A stretch of DNA of 60,267 bases from Bacteroidota bacterium (GCA_022572355.1 JACZWC010000027.1:1-60267); one strand, 5' to 3'; positions 1-7,846 are shown, numbered from the stretch's first letter. A program made the numbers and translations. The notes: generated from the letters alone by a model not told the origin.

Positions 1-1
1 C

Positions 2-27
2 ACCGCCTCCGCTAAAGCTATGGCGGT
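2..27. repeat. Mini-hairpin element, 6-bp stem and 14-nt loop
   Basis: The stem ACCGCC/GGCGGT encloses a 14-nt loop whose reverse complement reads ATAGCTTTAGCGGA. The loop resembles the GAAGCTTCAGCGRA loops at 8800 and 49560. The element is translated in frame as part of the TPR protein and replaces the usual helix-start residues. Confidence 0.6.
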
Positions 28-1126
28 CACGGTCGGCAACATCGGCCTTGTTTACTGGAACCAGGGCGACTACCCTGAAGCTCTGAAACACTACTTTGAG
101 GCTTATGAAATTGACAAAGAATTGGGAAATAAAAACGGTATTTCAAGACACCTCGGCAACATCGGTATTGTTTACTATAACCAAGGCGACTACCCCCAAG
201 CCCTGAAACACTACTTTGAGGCGTTGGAAATAGCAAAAGAGCTGGGAAATAAAAGTCATATAGCAACATTCCTCGGCAACATCGGCAATGTTTACTATGA
301 GCAGGGCGACTCCGCCTTCGCTGCGGGCGATATCGCCCTTGCTATGGCGGACAAGTACCCAGAAGCTCTGAAACACTACTTTGAGGCGTTGGAAATAGCA
401 AAAGAATTGGAAGATAAAAGAAATATCGCAATATGGCTCGGCAACATCGGCTCCCTTTACACCAAAACCAGCCGCTTTAAAGAGGCGGAGCAATATTTGG
501 ACAGCGCGCTGGCGATTGACATTGACATTGGAAGAATTTCAGGGCAAATGCACAAGTATGAAGCCCTCTCCCACCTCTACGACACCCTCGCTCAGCTCTC
601 TCCCCACAGCAGGCAGCAGGCGGAAAACTGGAGACTGGCCTACCGCCACTACAAAAAATACGACGCCGCCAAAGACACTCTTTTCAACGAAGAAAAAAGC
701 AAGGAGATCGGCAAGCTGGAAACGAGGCATGAGATGGAAATAGCAGCATTTAACCGCAGGCAAAAAGAAGAGCGGCAAGCGGAAGCAGCCCGCATAAAAA
801 AAGCGCGGGAAGACAAGATCGGCTATACCCTGGTGCTGGTGGGCTTTATAGCCGTACTGGCAATGATCATGCTGCTGAGCCGCCTGGCGCTGCCCCAGGC
901 CGTCATACAAATAGCAACAACCATCCCTTTCTTGCTGTTATTTGAAACCGCCATCGTATTCATGGATCCCTACATAGAGGCCGTTGCCGATAATGCACCC
1001 GCCCTGAAGCTAAGCGGCAATTTCTTTTTGGCATTGTGCCTGTTCCCCCTCCACAACAAAGCGGAGCAAATTCTAAAACGGCTGTTCAGGAGGAAGCTGA
1101 GGAGGAAGGTGGAGCAGGGCGTATGA
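2..1126 (+). CDS. TPR-repeat membrane protein, 5' partial
   Basis: The frame is open to the left edge, so the N-terminus is missing; the ATG at position 20 is internal. The first 210 codons hold four kinesin-light-chain-like tetratricopeptide repeats with the recurring core LGNIG-Y-QGDYP-ALKHY-EAL. They are followed by a charged coiled coil (about residues 225-270 of the visible part) and two to three hydrophobic segments in the last 100 residues, ending in a basic tail. The protein is a paralogue of the gene at 7929-9515, which shares the same plan and a DPYIE motif between its last membrane segments. The fourth repeat carries a 15-residue insert (SAFAAGDIALAMADK) encoded by a palindrome. 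The last codons and the stop lie in a dispersed repeat. TPR arrays usually bind proteins; no enzyme domain is seen and the partner is unknown. Confidence 0.85.
   Translation, partial: TASAKAMAVTVGNIGLVYWNQGDYPEALKHYFEAYEIDKELGNKNGISRHLGNIGIVYYNQGDYPQALKHYFEALEIAKELGNKSHIATFLGNIGNVYYEQGDSAFAAGDIALAMADKYPEALKHYFEALEIAKELEDKRNIAIWLGNIGSLYTKTSRFKEAEQYLDSALAIDIDIGRISGQMHKYEALSHLYDTLAQLSPHSRQQAENWRLAYRHYKKYDAAKDTLFNEEKSKEIGKLETRHEMEIAAFNRRQKEERQAEAARIKKAREDKIGYTLVLVGFIAVLAMIMLLSRLALPQAVIQIATTIPFLLLFETAIVFMDPYIEAVADNAPALKLSGNFFLALCLFPLHNKAEQILKRLFRRKLRRKVEQGV
311..351. repeat. Nested palindrome inserted in a TPR
   Basis: The outer arms are TCCGCC/GGCGGA and the inner one is a perfect 14-bp palindrome, GGGCGATATCGCCC (325-338). 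It sits exactly between the QGD and YPEALKHY parts of one repeat, where the other repeats have nothing, and it keeps the frame. It looks like a mini-hairpin of the 8800 family whose loop received a second palindrome. Confidence 0.65.
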
Positions 1127-1142
1127 CAAACTTCCCTTTTTT
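1114..1142 (+). repeat. Dispersed repeat overlapping the TPR gene stop
   Basis: The sequence GGGCGTATGACAAACTTCCC followed by six T matches the minus-strand copy at 9798-9826 at nearly every position, and a further copy lies at 9652-9671. Here it supplies the last codons and the TGA stop of the TPR gene. Confidence 0.6.
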
Positions 1143-1159
1143 GCGAAGGCTTGTGTGCT

Positions 1160-1389
1160 GTCCAGCGTTTTGTTAAAGCACTTTATACTAAACGGCATAA
1201 AGTTCCGCATTTATCCGGGCAGGCAAAATGAACAATCGAACATTTGAACAATAGAAGTCAGAACAGCGAAGTACATACCACTTCATCAACCGATAGGTAT
1301 CGGTTCTTAATTCAAATGTTCGCTTGTTCTAATGTTCAAAATAAAATGCGGAAATTTATGCCATTCACAGTATAACTAAAGCGCTGGAC
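1160..1389. repeat. Large imperfect inverted repeat of about 230 bp
   Basis: Three arm pairs face each other around about position 1278: GTCCAGCG (1160-1167) with 1382-1389; GGCATAAAGTTCCGCATTT (1194-1212) with 1344-1362, one mismatch; and GAACAATCGAACATTTGAA (1230-1248) with 1311-1329. A small hairpin AACCGATA/TATCGGTT (1288-1305) lies near the centre. No reading frame spans it. It fills most of the gap between the TPR gene and tRNA-Ser. Confidence 0.7.
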
Positions 1390-1528
1390 TGGTTGCCGGG
1401 TTCAGTTTTAGGCTAATTCATTATTTTTTTGAATATTTTATTTTTTTGTACTTTGGTCGCCTGTTTATTTTAGACCGGTAAAGTTTCTGATAAACAGAGA
1501 AAAGGAGAGCTTTCATTTCTCCATTTTT

Positions 1529-1619
1529 GGAGAGGTGGCCGAGTGGTCGAAGGCGCACGCTTGGAAAGCGTGTGTGCCTCACAAGGGTACCGAGGGTTCG
1601 AATCCCTCTCTCTCCGCCA
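1529..1619 (+). tRNA. tRNA-Ser(GGA)
   Basis: The acceptor stem GGAGAGG pairs with TCTCTCC. The anticodon arm is CACGC-TTGGAAA-GCGTG, giving anticodon GGA (serine, UCY codons). A long variable arm, typical of serine tRNAs, is followed by the T arm GAGGG-TTCGAAT-CCCTC, discriminator G and an encoded CCA at 1617-1619. All arms are intact. The last 17 bases are repeated downstream at 1951-1967. Confidence 0.96.
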
Positions 1620-1644
1620 AACGAAGCTTCAGCGTAGTTTGGCT
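1616..1644. repeat. Mini-hairpin downstream of tRNA-Ser
   Basis: The stem GCCAAAC/GTTTGGC encloses GAAGCTTCAGCGTA. The 13-mer CGAAGCTTCAGCG is identical to those at 8808-8820 (minus strand) and 49565-49577. The left arm begins at the tRNA discriminator base and CCA. An alternative stem CGAAGC/GCTTCG extends to 1648. Confidence 0.6.
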
Positions 1645-1677
1645 TCGCTCTAGAGATATTGCGAATTATGAAAGGTG

Positions 1678-1935
1678 ATGTGGTATGTATATTTTATAAA
1701 AAGTGAAATCGCAGATTTTTTATACATTGGCATCACAAATAATATTGACAGATGATTGAGGGAACATAATTTAGGAATGAATCTGTCAACAAAAGCATAT
1801 AAACCCTTTGAATTACTTGGTTATGTTGCGGTAAGATCAGAGGGACATGCAAGAAAGCTTGAAAAGTATTTTAAAACTGGATCAGGCAAAGCGGTATTAA
1901 AAAAGAGAATTTTAAGCGACGAAGTTCTGGTATAG
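1678..1935 (+). pseudogene. GIY-YIG nuclease, one in-frame stop
   Basis: Read from ATG 1678 the frame runs 85 codons to TAG 1933 with one internal TGA at 1753-1755. The translation shows the family core: YVY near the N-terminus, LYIGITNNIDR, then LREHN, a basic middle and SEGHARKLEKYFK. Family members have an arginine (often CGA) where the TGA lies, so one C-to-T change explains the stop. The full length is close to the usual 80-95 residues of the single-domain UvrC-N-like proteins common in Bacteroidota. A TGA read-through or a restart after the stop would give only a fragment without the GIY part, so it is probably dead. Confidence 0.75.
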
Positions 1936-2015
1936 CCAGAACGCAGTCGGTCCCTCTCTCTCCGCCAAACTGATAAGAATTTTAACTTAAAAGAAACCAA
2001 CACAAAATAATTATT

Positions 2016-2900
2016 ATGAAAAGATTAATTGCAATAATGACAATTGCCAGCCTACTTTCCTTTGGCGGAATTACATATGGCCAGGATGAAGTGGCAGCCT
2101 CAGACACCTTGGTAATGGAGGATATTAACACTGGAGTTGTTACAACAATGGTGATTGGTGAGGATGGTGACACAACTATTATAAGCGAAGTGCAGCCAGA
2201 ACCAGAGGTAGTAGAAGAGCCTGAACAAATGGTGGGTGGTGAAGCTGAGCCTGAACCAGAGCAATCATTCCATCAGGTTATAAAGCAGAAGTTCATTGAA
2301 GGTGGTGCTGAATTCATGGCAGTTGTTTTGTTGTGTCTTATCCTGGGATTGGCACTTGCCATAGAGAGGATCATCTACTTAAACTTAGCTACAACGAACA
2401 CTGAGAAATTACTAAATGAGATTGAAGGCGCTCTTAATTCGGGTGGTGTTGATGCAGCCAAGGAGATTTGCAGGAATACAAAAGGGCCTGTTGCCAGTAT
2501 TTTTTACCAGGGACTAGATCGGGCAAAAGAAGGAATAGACGTGGTGGAGAAAACCATTGTTGCATATGGCAGTGTGCAGATGGGATTGTTGGAGAAAGGA
2601 CTCTCCTGGATCGCGCTATTCATTTCACTGGCGCCTATGCTTGGGTTTATGGGAACAGTAATCGGTATGATCGGCGCTTTTGATGCCATTGAAGCAGCCG
2701 GAGATATTTCTCCTAGTTTGGTTGCCCATGGTATTAAAGTCGCGTTATTGACTACCGTATTTGGTTTGATCGTTGCGATCATTCTTCAGATATTCTATAA
2801 TTATATTGTGTCAAAGGTGGATTCCCTGGTCAACGATATGGAGGATTCCTCTATATCAATGGTTGACCTTCTAATGAAAAGTGGAACTTCAAATAACTAA
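2016..2900 (+). CDS. exbB: MotA/TolQ/ExbB proton-channel protein
   Basis: This 294-residue inner-membrane protein forms the proton-conducting channel that, with ExbD, energises outer-membrane processes through TonB-like partners. It starts with a cleavable-looking signal segment (residues 1-22, ending TYGQ), then an acidic Glu/Pro-rich periplasmic stretch (about 60-85). The three family membrane helices follow (about 98-122, 195-217, 240-265), with the conserved PMLGFMGTVIGMIGAF region in the second. The signal peptide plus acidic extension is typical of Bacteroidota ExbB. It heads an operon with a small membrane protein (5-bp gap) and two ExbD genes. No ribosome binding site or clear TAnnTTTG box was found upstream. 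Confidence 0.92.
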   Translation: MKRLIAIMTIASLLSFGGITYGQDEVAASDTLVMEDINTGVVTTMVIGEDGDTTIISEVQPEPEVVEEPEQMVGGEAEPEPEQSFHQVIKQKFIEGGAEFMAVVLLCLILGLALAIERIIYLNLATTNTEKLLNEIEGALNSGGVDAAKEICRNTKGPVASIFYQGLDRAKEGIDVVEKTIVAYGSVQMGLLEKGLSWIALFISLAPMLGFMGTVIGMIGAFDAIEAAGDISPSLVAHGIKVALLTTVFGLIVAIILQIFYNYIVSKVDSLVNDMEDSSISMVDLLMKSGTSNN

Positions 2901-2905
2901 ATCCC

Positions 2906-3319
2906 ATGAAAGATAACATAGCAAAACCATTATCTATTCTCCTCTATGCGTTGATGGGAATATCTGTTTTGTTGATCGTGATATTTGTGGCAGGTGGAAT
3001 TGACCACGGTATTCTTATTGTCTGGACGTATATTCTGACTGGAATTGCGGCAACTGCATCCATTGTTTTTCCGATTATTTATGTAATTCAAAATCCAAAA
3101 GGTGCAAAGGATATGCTGATCGCTGTTGGTGGAATTGCGGTAGTTTTCGGAATAGCATATGGATTGGCATCTGGAGAACTCACCGATGTATTTATTAGAG
3201 AGGGTGTCGATGAGTCGAAATCCAGAATCGTGGGAATGGGAATTATTTCAGCGTATTTACTCTTGGCCGGTGCAGGATGTGCGATAATTTTCTCGACAAT
3301 TTCAAAAATGTTCAAGTAA
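2906..3319 (+). CDS. Small four-helix membrane protein of the ExbB/D operon
   Basis: This 137-residue protein has four predicted membrane helices (about 10-32, 38-62, 70-90, 108-133). A short charged loop (FIREGVDESKSR, about 97-108) separates helices three and four. No enzyme motif is visible and the name of the family is not known to me. Its place between exbB (5-bp gap) and exbD (1-bp gap) implies co-translation and a role as an accessory of the same proton-driven complex. That role is inferred only from position. Confidence 0.85.
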   Translation: MKDNIAKPLSILLYALMGISVLLIVIFVAGGIDHGILIVWTYILTGIAATASIVFPIIYVIQNPKGAKDMLIAVGGIAVVFGIAYGLASGELTDVFIREGVDESKSRIVGMGIISAYLLLAGAGCAIIFSTISKMFK

Positions 3320-3320
3320 A

Positions 3321-3902
3321 ATGGCCAGAAGCAAGAGAACAGCAGAACCGATCAATGCCGGCTCCATGGCGGACATTGCATTTTTGCTGCTGATATTTTT
3401 TCTTGTAACCACTACCATGGATGTTGACTCAGGGTTATTGAGAAAGCTTCCACCACCACTTGACCCCGAAGCTCCCAAACCACCACCTATTAAAGAAAGA
3501 AATGTATTTACAGTGCTGGTTAACAGAAATGACCAGTTATTAGTGGAGGGTGAGATTGGAAGTTTGAAAACATTGAGAGCTAAAGCAAAAGAGTTTGTAT
3601 TGAACCCATACAATAAGGCTAATTTGTCTGCGAAGAAGGATCCGGCTATTATAGAGTTAATTGGTACTTATGCGGTGTCAAAAGGTGTGGTTTCGTTGCA
3701 AAATGACAGGGGAACCTCCTATGATATGTACATCAGCGTTCAGAATGAATTGGTGGCAGCGTATCGGGAGATTAGAGATGATCTGGCTATGCAGACATTT
3801 GGTAAAAAATATAAATTACTCAACAAGGTACGGGCAAAAGCGGTTCGCAAAGCTATACCTATGATGATCTCAGAGGCGGAACCACGAAACATTAGTAGTT
3901 AA
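3321..3902 (+). CDS. exbD: ExbD/TolR-family protein (first copy)
   Basis: This 193-residue protein has a short cytoplasmic N-terminus and a single membrane helix (about 17-35) that contains the conserved proton-pathway aspartate D18 in SMADIAFLLLIFFLVTT. A proline-rich linker (KLPPPLDPEAPKPPP) and a periplasmic domain follow. It is longer than E. coli ExbD (about 140 residues) because of the C-terminal domain. It starts one base after the upstream gene and precedes a second, divergent ExbD; paired exbD genes are usual in Bacteroidota and probably form a heteromeric complex. Confidence 0.92.
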   Translation: MARSKRTAEPINAGSMADIAFLLLIFFLVTTTMDVDSGLLRKLPPPLDPEAPKPPPIKERNVFTVLVNRNDQLLVEGEIGSLKTLRAKAKEFVLNPYNKANLSAKKDPAIIELIGTYAVSKGVVSLQNDRGTSYDMYISVQNELVAAYREIRDDLAMQTFGKKYKLLNKVRAKAVRKAIPMMISEAEPRNISS

Positions 3903-3916
3903 ATTACGGAGAAGCA

Positions 3917-4396
3917 ATGTCAAAATTTAGGAAAAAAGATAAAGGAGGCACCCCGGAAATATCTACTGCATCGTTGCCGGATATTGTGTTTATGCTATTG
4001 TTTTTCTTTATGGTAACAACAGTTATGCGTGAGGTGAGCCTGAAAGTGGTGGTACAACAGCCTTTTGCTACTGAAGTAAAAAAACTGGAAAAAAAGTCGC
4101 TGGTGAGTTATATATATATTGGCCCTCCAATCAAAGGGTTGGTATCCACATATGGTACTGAGCCGAGGATACAACTCAATGATGCATTTGCCACCGTCGC
4201 GGATTTGGGTGAGTTCATTATAGCGGAAAGAGAGGCGAGAAGTGAGAAGGAAGTCCCCTTTATGACAACATCTCTTAAGATCGACAAAACTGTGAAAATG
4301 GGCATTGTAACAGATGTTAAACAAGAGCTGAGAGAGTTGAATGCCCTCAAAGTCAATTACTCTACCAAGAAGGGTACGGACATTACTACCGAATAA
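3917..4396 (+). CDS. exbD: ExbD/TolR-family protein (second copy)
   Basis: This 159-residue protein has a basic N-terminus (KFRKKDKGG) and one membrane helix (about 20-38) with the conserved aspartate D22 in SLPDIVFMLLFFFMVTT. A periplasmic domain follows that differs from that of the first copy. It is the last gene of the four-gene operon, 14 bp after the first exbD. Its final 11 bp overlap the end of the convergent CPBP protease gene, so the two transcripts must interleave or terminate within coding sequence. Confidence 0.92.
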   Translation: MSKFRKKDKGGTPEISTASLPDIVFMLLFFFMVTTVMREVSLKVVVQQPFATEVKKLEKKSLVSYIYIGPPIKGLVSTYGTEPRIQLNDAFATVADLGEFIIAEREARSEKEVPFMTTSLKIDKTVKMGIVTDVKQELRELNALKVNYSTKKGTDITTE

Positions 4397-5264
4397 TTAC
4401 TTTTTCTTTTCTGTAGATCAGGTATATTAATCCTGAGACAATAACAAAACTTGCAAATAGCAAGCCCTTTTCATCTTCCATGGTGCCAACATTGTCGGCA
4501 TCAAAATCAATTATGTTCTTACCAATCAGATAAGAAAATATTACCGCTGCTCCATTGTTAATGAAATGGCAGATCATAGGCAGCCAGAGCGAACCACTCC
4601 AAATAAATAGATATCCAAACAGAGCGCCCAATACAACTCTGGGAATGAATCCATAAAATTGTCCGTGTATAGCGCTGAATAGAATGGCTGCAATCCAAAT
4701 ACTCAAATGAGCATTGTTTGTAGCTTCATGAAGGGCTTTTTGAACCACACCTCTAAAGAACAACTCTTCACTTACGGCCGCAACCAAAGCGATCATGATC
4801 AGGTTAAGTATCAGATCCAGGATAGTGTCCATCTCAAGGAATTTTTTAGTCAGCATTTCGGCATTGGCTTCCGCACTGCGCATCCAGTTCTCGACTCCCT
4901 TTAAAAAATTCGGAAAGGCCATATTGCTATTAATTTCAATCATCCAATTGATTAGTGGAAGTGACGCAAGCATCAGCACAATTGAATAAATGATAGCAGA
5001 AAGTTTAGGTACAGATTGGAGTTGGAAGTATCGCAATTTCTCTTCCGTGAGTAGATACACAAAAAGAATGGCAGGCACTATAAATATCAGAATGGAACTA
5101 ACGATCTGACTTAATTTCAAGATTATCAGGTCACTCTTATCATAACCATCCAGGGAAATACTTTCTCCAGCTGAAAGCACCACCAGCAATCCAATGATGA
5201 ATAGATAGGTGAATATGCTGCCAAGTTTTAGCGCTTTATTCAATGCTCCTGATGAGGCCGCCAT
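4386..5264 (-). CDS. CPBP-family intramembrane metalloprotease
   Basis: This 292-residue protein has about eight membrane helices. The ABI/CAAX-protease signature is complete: EELFFRG (EExxxR; the glutamates are catalytic) at about 166-172, FSAIHGQFYGF (metal-binding His) at about 197, and HFINN (HxxxN) at about 238. Bacterial members act as membrane endopeptidases in processing or self-immunity; the substrate here is unknown. The start ATG at 5264 follows a 46-bp gap shared with the divergent dus gene. Confidence 0.88.
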   Translation of the reverse strand: MAASSGALNKALKLGSIFTYLFIIGLLVVLSAGESISLDGYDKSDLIILKLSQIVSSILIFIVPAILFVYLLTEEKLRYFQLQSVPKLSAIIYSIVLMLASLPLINWMIEINSNMAFPNFLKGVENWMRSAEANAEMLTKKFLEMDTILDLILNLIMIALVAAVSEELFFRGVVQKALHEATNNAHLSIWIAAILFSAIHGQFYGFIPRVVLGALFGYLFIWSGSLWLPMICHFINNGAAVIFSYLIGKNIIDFDADNVGTMEDEKGLLFASFVIVSGLIYLIYRKEKVIIR

Positions 5265-5284
5265 ATTTCTAACTTAAAAAGTGA

Positions 5285-5292
5285 TAATTTTG
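5285..5292 (+). promoter_or_regulatory. TAnnTTTG -7 element for dus
   Basis: TAATTTTG lies 18 bp before the GTG at 5311. It overlaps the in-frame GTG at 5281, which argues that 5281 is not the translation start. Confidence 0.55.
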
Positions 5293-5310
5293 CACTTTGA
5301 AAAGATTGCC

Positions 5311-6303
5311 GTGGTAAAAATAGCAAATATCGATTTGGGAGAATTTCCCCTGTTGCTCGCTCCGATGGAGGACGTTAGCGATCCACCATTTCGAGCTTTG
5401 TGTAAGGAACAAGGGGCAGACTTGATGTTTACAGAGTTCATATCATCAGAGGGATTAATACGTGACGCGGCAAAGAGCGTGAAGAAACTCGATGTTTTTG
5501 AATACGAACGTCCGATAGGAATTCAAATATTTGGGAGCGAAATCGAGTCCATGAAAAGAGCAACGGAAATTGCAGCTGCGGCGAAACCAGATCTGATAGA
5601 CATTAATTACGGATGCCCGGTAAAGCAAGTAGCGTGTAAGGGCGCTGGGGCAGGGATATTGTTGGACGTTCCCAAGATGGTCGAAATGACTTCGGAAATT
5701 GTTAAATCAACTTCTCTTCCCGTTACGGTTAAAACAAGGCTGGGATGGGATGAACAAACGAAATACATAGTAGATGTGGCAGAACGGCTGCAGGATGTGG
5801 GCATTAAAGCCATTTCAATACATGGCCGTACCAGGAAGCAAATGTATAAGGGGAATGCGGATTGGACGCTGATCGGCGAGGTGAAGAACAATCCAAGAAT
5901 GCATATACCGGTGTTCGGTAATGGCGATATAGAAAGTGCTCAAAAAGTAATTGAAGTAAAAGAGAAATACGGGGTTGATGGTGTGATGATCGGCAGAGCG
6001 AGTATAGGGTATCCCTGGATTTTTAGTGAGATCAAACATTATATCGAGCACGGGGAACTGCCACCGCCCCCAACAATTGACAACCGGGTATCAATTTGCA
6101 GATCTCATCTGGAGAAATCCGTAGAATGGAAGGGTGAAAGGCTGGGTATCTTAGAAATGAGACGGCATTATTCGAGTTATTTCAAGGGGTTTCCCAATTC
6201 GAAAGAGTATCGAATGAAGCTGGTTACAACAGATGAGCTTAACGAATTACATCTAATCCTGGATGACGTTCTTCAAAATCTCGCTTACGCCGAAGTCGCC
6301 TGA
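5311..6303 (+). CDS. dusB: tRNA-dihydrouridine synthase
   Basis: This flavoenzyme reduces uridine to dihydrouridine in the tRNA D loop, using FMN and NADPH. From GTG 5311 it has 330 residues. Family motifs are LAPMEDVSDPPFR, INYGCPVKQV (with the catalytic Cys), TVKTRLGW, ISIHGRTRKQMY and the phosphate-binding segments VFGNGDI and GVMIGRASIG. The DusB-type barrel is followed by a C-terminal helical domain. GTG 5311 (MVKIANIDLGEFPLLLAPM) fits family starts and lies downstream of the promoter; GTG 5281 is in frame but lies within the promoter. It converges on the permease gene with a 3-bp gap. Confidence 0.93.
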   Translation: MVKIANIDLGEFPLLLAPMEDVSDPPFRALCKEQGADLMFTEFISSEGLIRDAAKSVKKLDVFEYERPIGIQIFGSEIESMKRATEIAAAAKPDLIDINYGCPVKQVACKGAGAGILLDVPKMVEMTSEIVKSTSLPVTVKTRLGWDEQTKYIVDVAERLQDVGIKAISIHGRTRKQMYKGNADWTLIGEVKNNPRMHIPVFGNGDIESAQKVIEVKEKYGVDGVMIGRASIGYPWIFSEIKHYIEHGELPPPPTIDNRVSICRSHLEKSVEWKGERLGILEMRRHYSSYFKGFPNSKEYRMKLVTTDELNELHLILDDVLQNLAYAEVA

Positions 6304-6306
6304 TAG

Positions 6307-7524
6307 TTAAGACACGGTTATACTTTTAGAGGATATTCTACTGATAGGTAGCCAACCGGCCAGCAATCCAATTACCGTGACCGTAACAAAAATATAGAGT
6401 AGATCCAGTCCCTGCAGTGAGACGGGAATAGAATCGGTTACAAAATTCTCCCCAAGCTTTATCAGCCCGTATTTCTGTTGTGCATAGCAAATGACTGATC
6501 CAATAGCCATTCCGGAAATGTTGCCCAGAAAAGTGATCATCATGCTCTCATTAAAAAAGACCTTTTTGATTAATGATATTTCTGCCCCCATACCCCAAAG
6601 AATTCCTATGTCTTTCTTCTTGTCCATAATAATCATGGTAAGGGAAGCCATGGAATTAAACGTTGCAATGATCAATATGAATGTAAGGATCAGAAATACC
6701 GCCCATTTTTCAGTTTTCATAATCTTATAGAGAAAATCATGTTGTTCGTAACGATTGGCCACCTTAAATTCAGAACCGACCATCTGCACAATCTCTTCCT
6801 GAACATCATTGAGATTTGCCCAGTCTTTAATCGCTATTTCCACTGCTGAAATCTGTTGGTCATATTGCAGTAATTCTCTGGCAAAGCTCAAGGGGACTAT
6901 TACGTATTTTATGTCGAAATCTTTCTGAATTGAGAAGACACCGCTTGTATGGATCTTTTGTGTTACAAAGGCATCATTGGGATTGAGTGTTTTCTTTAAT
7001 CCGCGTTTTGGCATGTATATAGTAAGTGAATTGAATTGATCATTAGTAGTTATACCCAGAGAGTTGGCAATGCCCTGGCCTACGATAGCCTGTGGCACGC
7101 CATATTCTTCAAGTTGTAAAGTCCCGGCAGTCATCATAGTGTCCAGGCCTGTCATCTTCAAAAAATCATCTTCAACACCTTTGATCGTTCCTAAATACTG
7201 CTGCTTGCGATACTCTAACAATGCATTTTCTTGTATAACGTCAACGTAATAAGCTACCCCATCTAAGTCTTGGATCGCTTCACGTGGGAATGATGAAGCA
7301 TCAAATGTCTTTCCTTTAACTGCCGTTATTTTTATGTCAGGATCAAAAGCATCAAAGAGCGAGATGACTAAGTTTTCCAATCCGTTAAATGCAGACAATA
7401 CCACTACAAGTGCAAGTGTTCCGATTGCTACGGCAACCACGGAAAAGGCTGAAATAATGTTAACTACATTTTGAGATTTCCTTGAGAACAAGTATCTGCG
7501 TGCGATGAATAAGGAGAGTCTCAT
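6307..7524 (-). CDS. FtsX-like / LolC-E-type ABC transporter permease
   Basis: This 405-residue inner-membrane protein has one N-terminal helix (RRYLF and NVVNIIS signature, residues 9-25, then a helix to about 50). A large periplasmic domain (about 50-270) and three C-terminal helices (about 275-300, 325-350, 370-392) form the FtsX domain. LolC/E relatives extract lipoproteins from the inner membrane with an LolD ATPase, which is not in this window. The ATG at 7522-7524 gives MRLSLFIARRYLF, the usual family start. An upstream in-frame codon at 7587 would add a 21-residue tail encoded by a short direct repeat and is rejected. Confidence 0.88.
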   Translation of the reverse strand: MRLSLFIARRYLFSRKSQNVVNIISAFSVVAVAIGTLALVVVLSAFNGLENLVISLFDAFDPDIKITAVKGKTFDASSFPREAIQDLDGVAYYVDVIQENALLEYRKQQYLGTIKGVEDDFLKMTGLDTMMTAGTLQLEEYGVPQAIVGQGIANSLGITTNDQFNSLTIYMPKRGLKKTLNPNDAFVTQKIHTSGVFSIQKDFDIKYVIVPLSFARELLQYDQQISAVEIAIKDWANLNDVQEEIVQMVGSEFKVANRYEQHDFLYKIMKTEKWAVFLILTFILIIATFNSMASLTMIIMDKKKDIGILWGMGAEISLIKKVFFNESMMITFLGNISGMAIGSVICYAQQKYGLIKLGENFVTDSIPVSLQGLDLLYIFVTVTVIGLLAGWLPISRISSKSITVS

Positions 7525-7570
7525 AGCAATGAAGTCAAAAGCCAAACAATTAAAGCCAAAAGTCAAAGGT
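7525..7570. repeat. Short direct repeat upstream of the permease
   Basis: Two copies of a motif close to AAGTCAAAAGCCAAA / AAGCCAAAAGTCAAAGG lie just before the permease start. This is the kind of simple intergenic repeat seen throughout the window. Confidence 0.4.
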
Positions 7571-7630
7571 AAAAAGGAAAAGTACAAAATTCGTTGTTAC
7601 AGCGCTTTTATCTTGTTCTCAGCCACGGGA

Positions 7631-7684
7631 TTACGCACCGATTTTCACCAACCTTCCCTTCAGCCTTGCCTCAAAGAATGCGTG
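7631..7684 (-). pseudogene. Remnant of a TPR-protein C-terminus
   Basis: On the minus strand this reads HAFFEARLKGRLVKIGA then TAA, against HSLFETKLKGRLVKQG then stop at the end of the TPR gene at 7929. Upstream the frame continues with unrelated residues to a stop near 7735. It is the tail of a third paralogue, left after deletion or rearrangement. The rest of 7525-7928 holds palindromes and no gene. Confidence 0.65.
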
Positions 7685-7740
7685 ATCAAAAAACACAAAA
7701 TCGGCGCTTGTATAGTATTGATATTCATCGTATTATAAAG

Positions 7741-7762
7741 AAAGTAGTCCCGGGACTACTTT
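7741..7762. repeat. Perfect 22-bp palindrome
   Basis: AAAGTAGTCCC/GGGACTACTTT is a perfect inverted repeat without spacer, followed by TTTTCGAG. As RNA it could form a short hairpin. It may be a terminator remnant or a protein-binding site; the sequence does not decide. Confidence 0.55.
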
Positions 7763-7846
7763 TCGAGTTTCATGATCTTATCAGTTTGTTAGTGCAATAG
7801 ACCTGTCAGGTTTTTGGTGATCAGCAGCCTTTTGGGGCAGTTTGAG

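Larger units (their letters stand above)
1603..1970 (+). mobile_element. Small GIY-YIG element bounded by tRNA 3'-end repeats
   Basis: The 20 bp at 1603-1622 (T arm 3' half, acceptor, CCA and three more bases) recur exactly at 1951-1970. The 328 bp between the copies contain one frame, a GIY-YIG nuclease with a single stop. An intact tRNA on one side and a partial 3' copy on the other is the arrangement left by insertion at a tRNA 3' end. No integrase is present. Mobility is inferred, not shown. Confidence 0.6.

Noticed and set aside
7525..7587. 21-residue N-terminal extension of the permease
   Set aside because: It is encoded by a short intergenic direct repeat, and the ATG at 7524 gives the normal family start.
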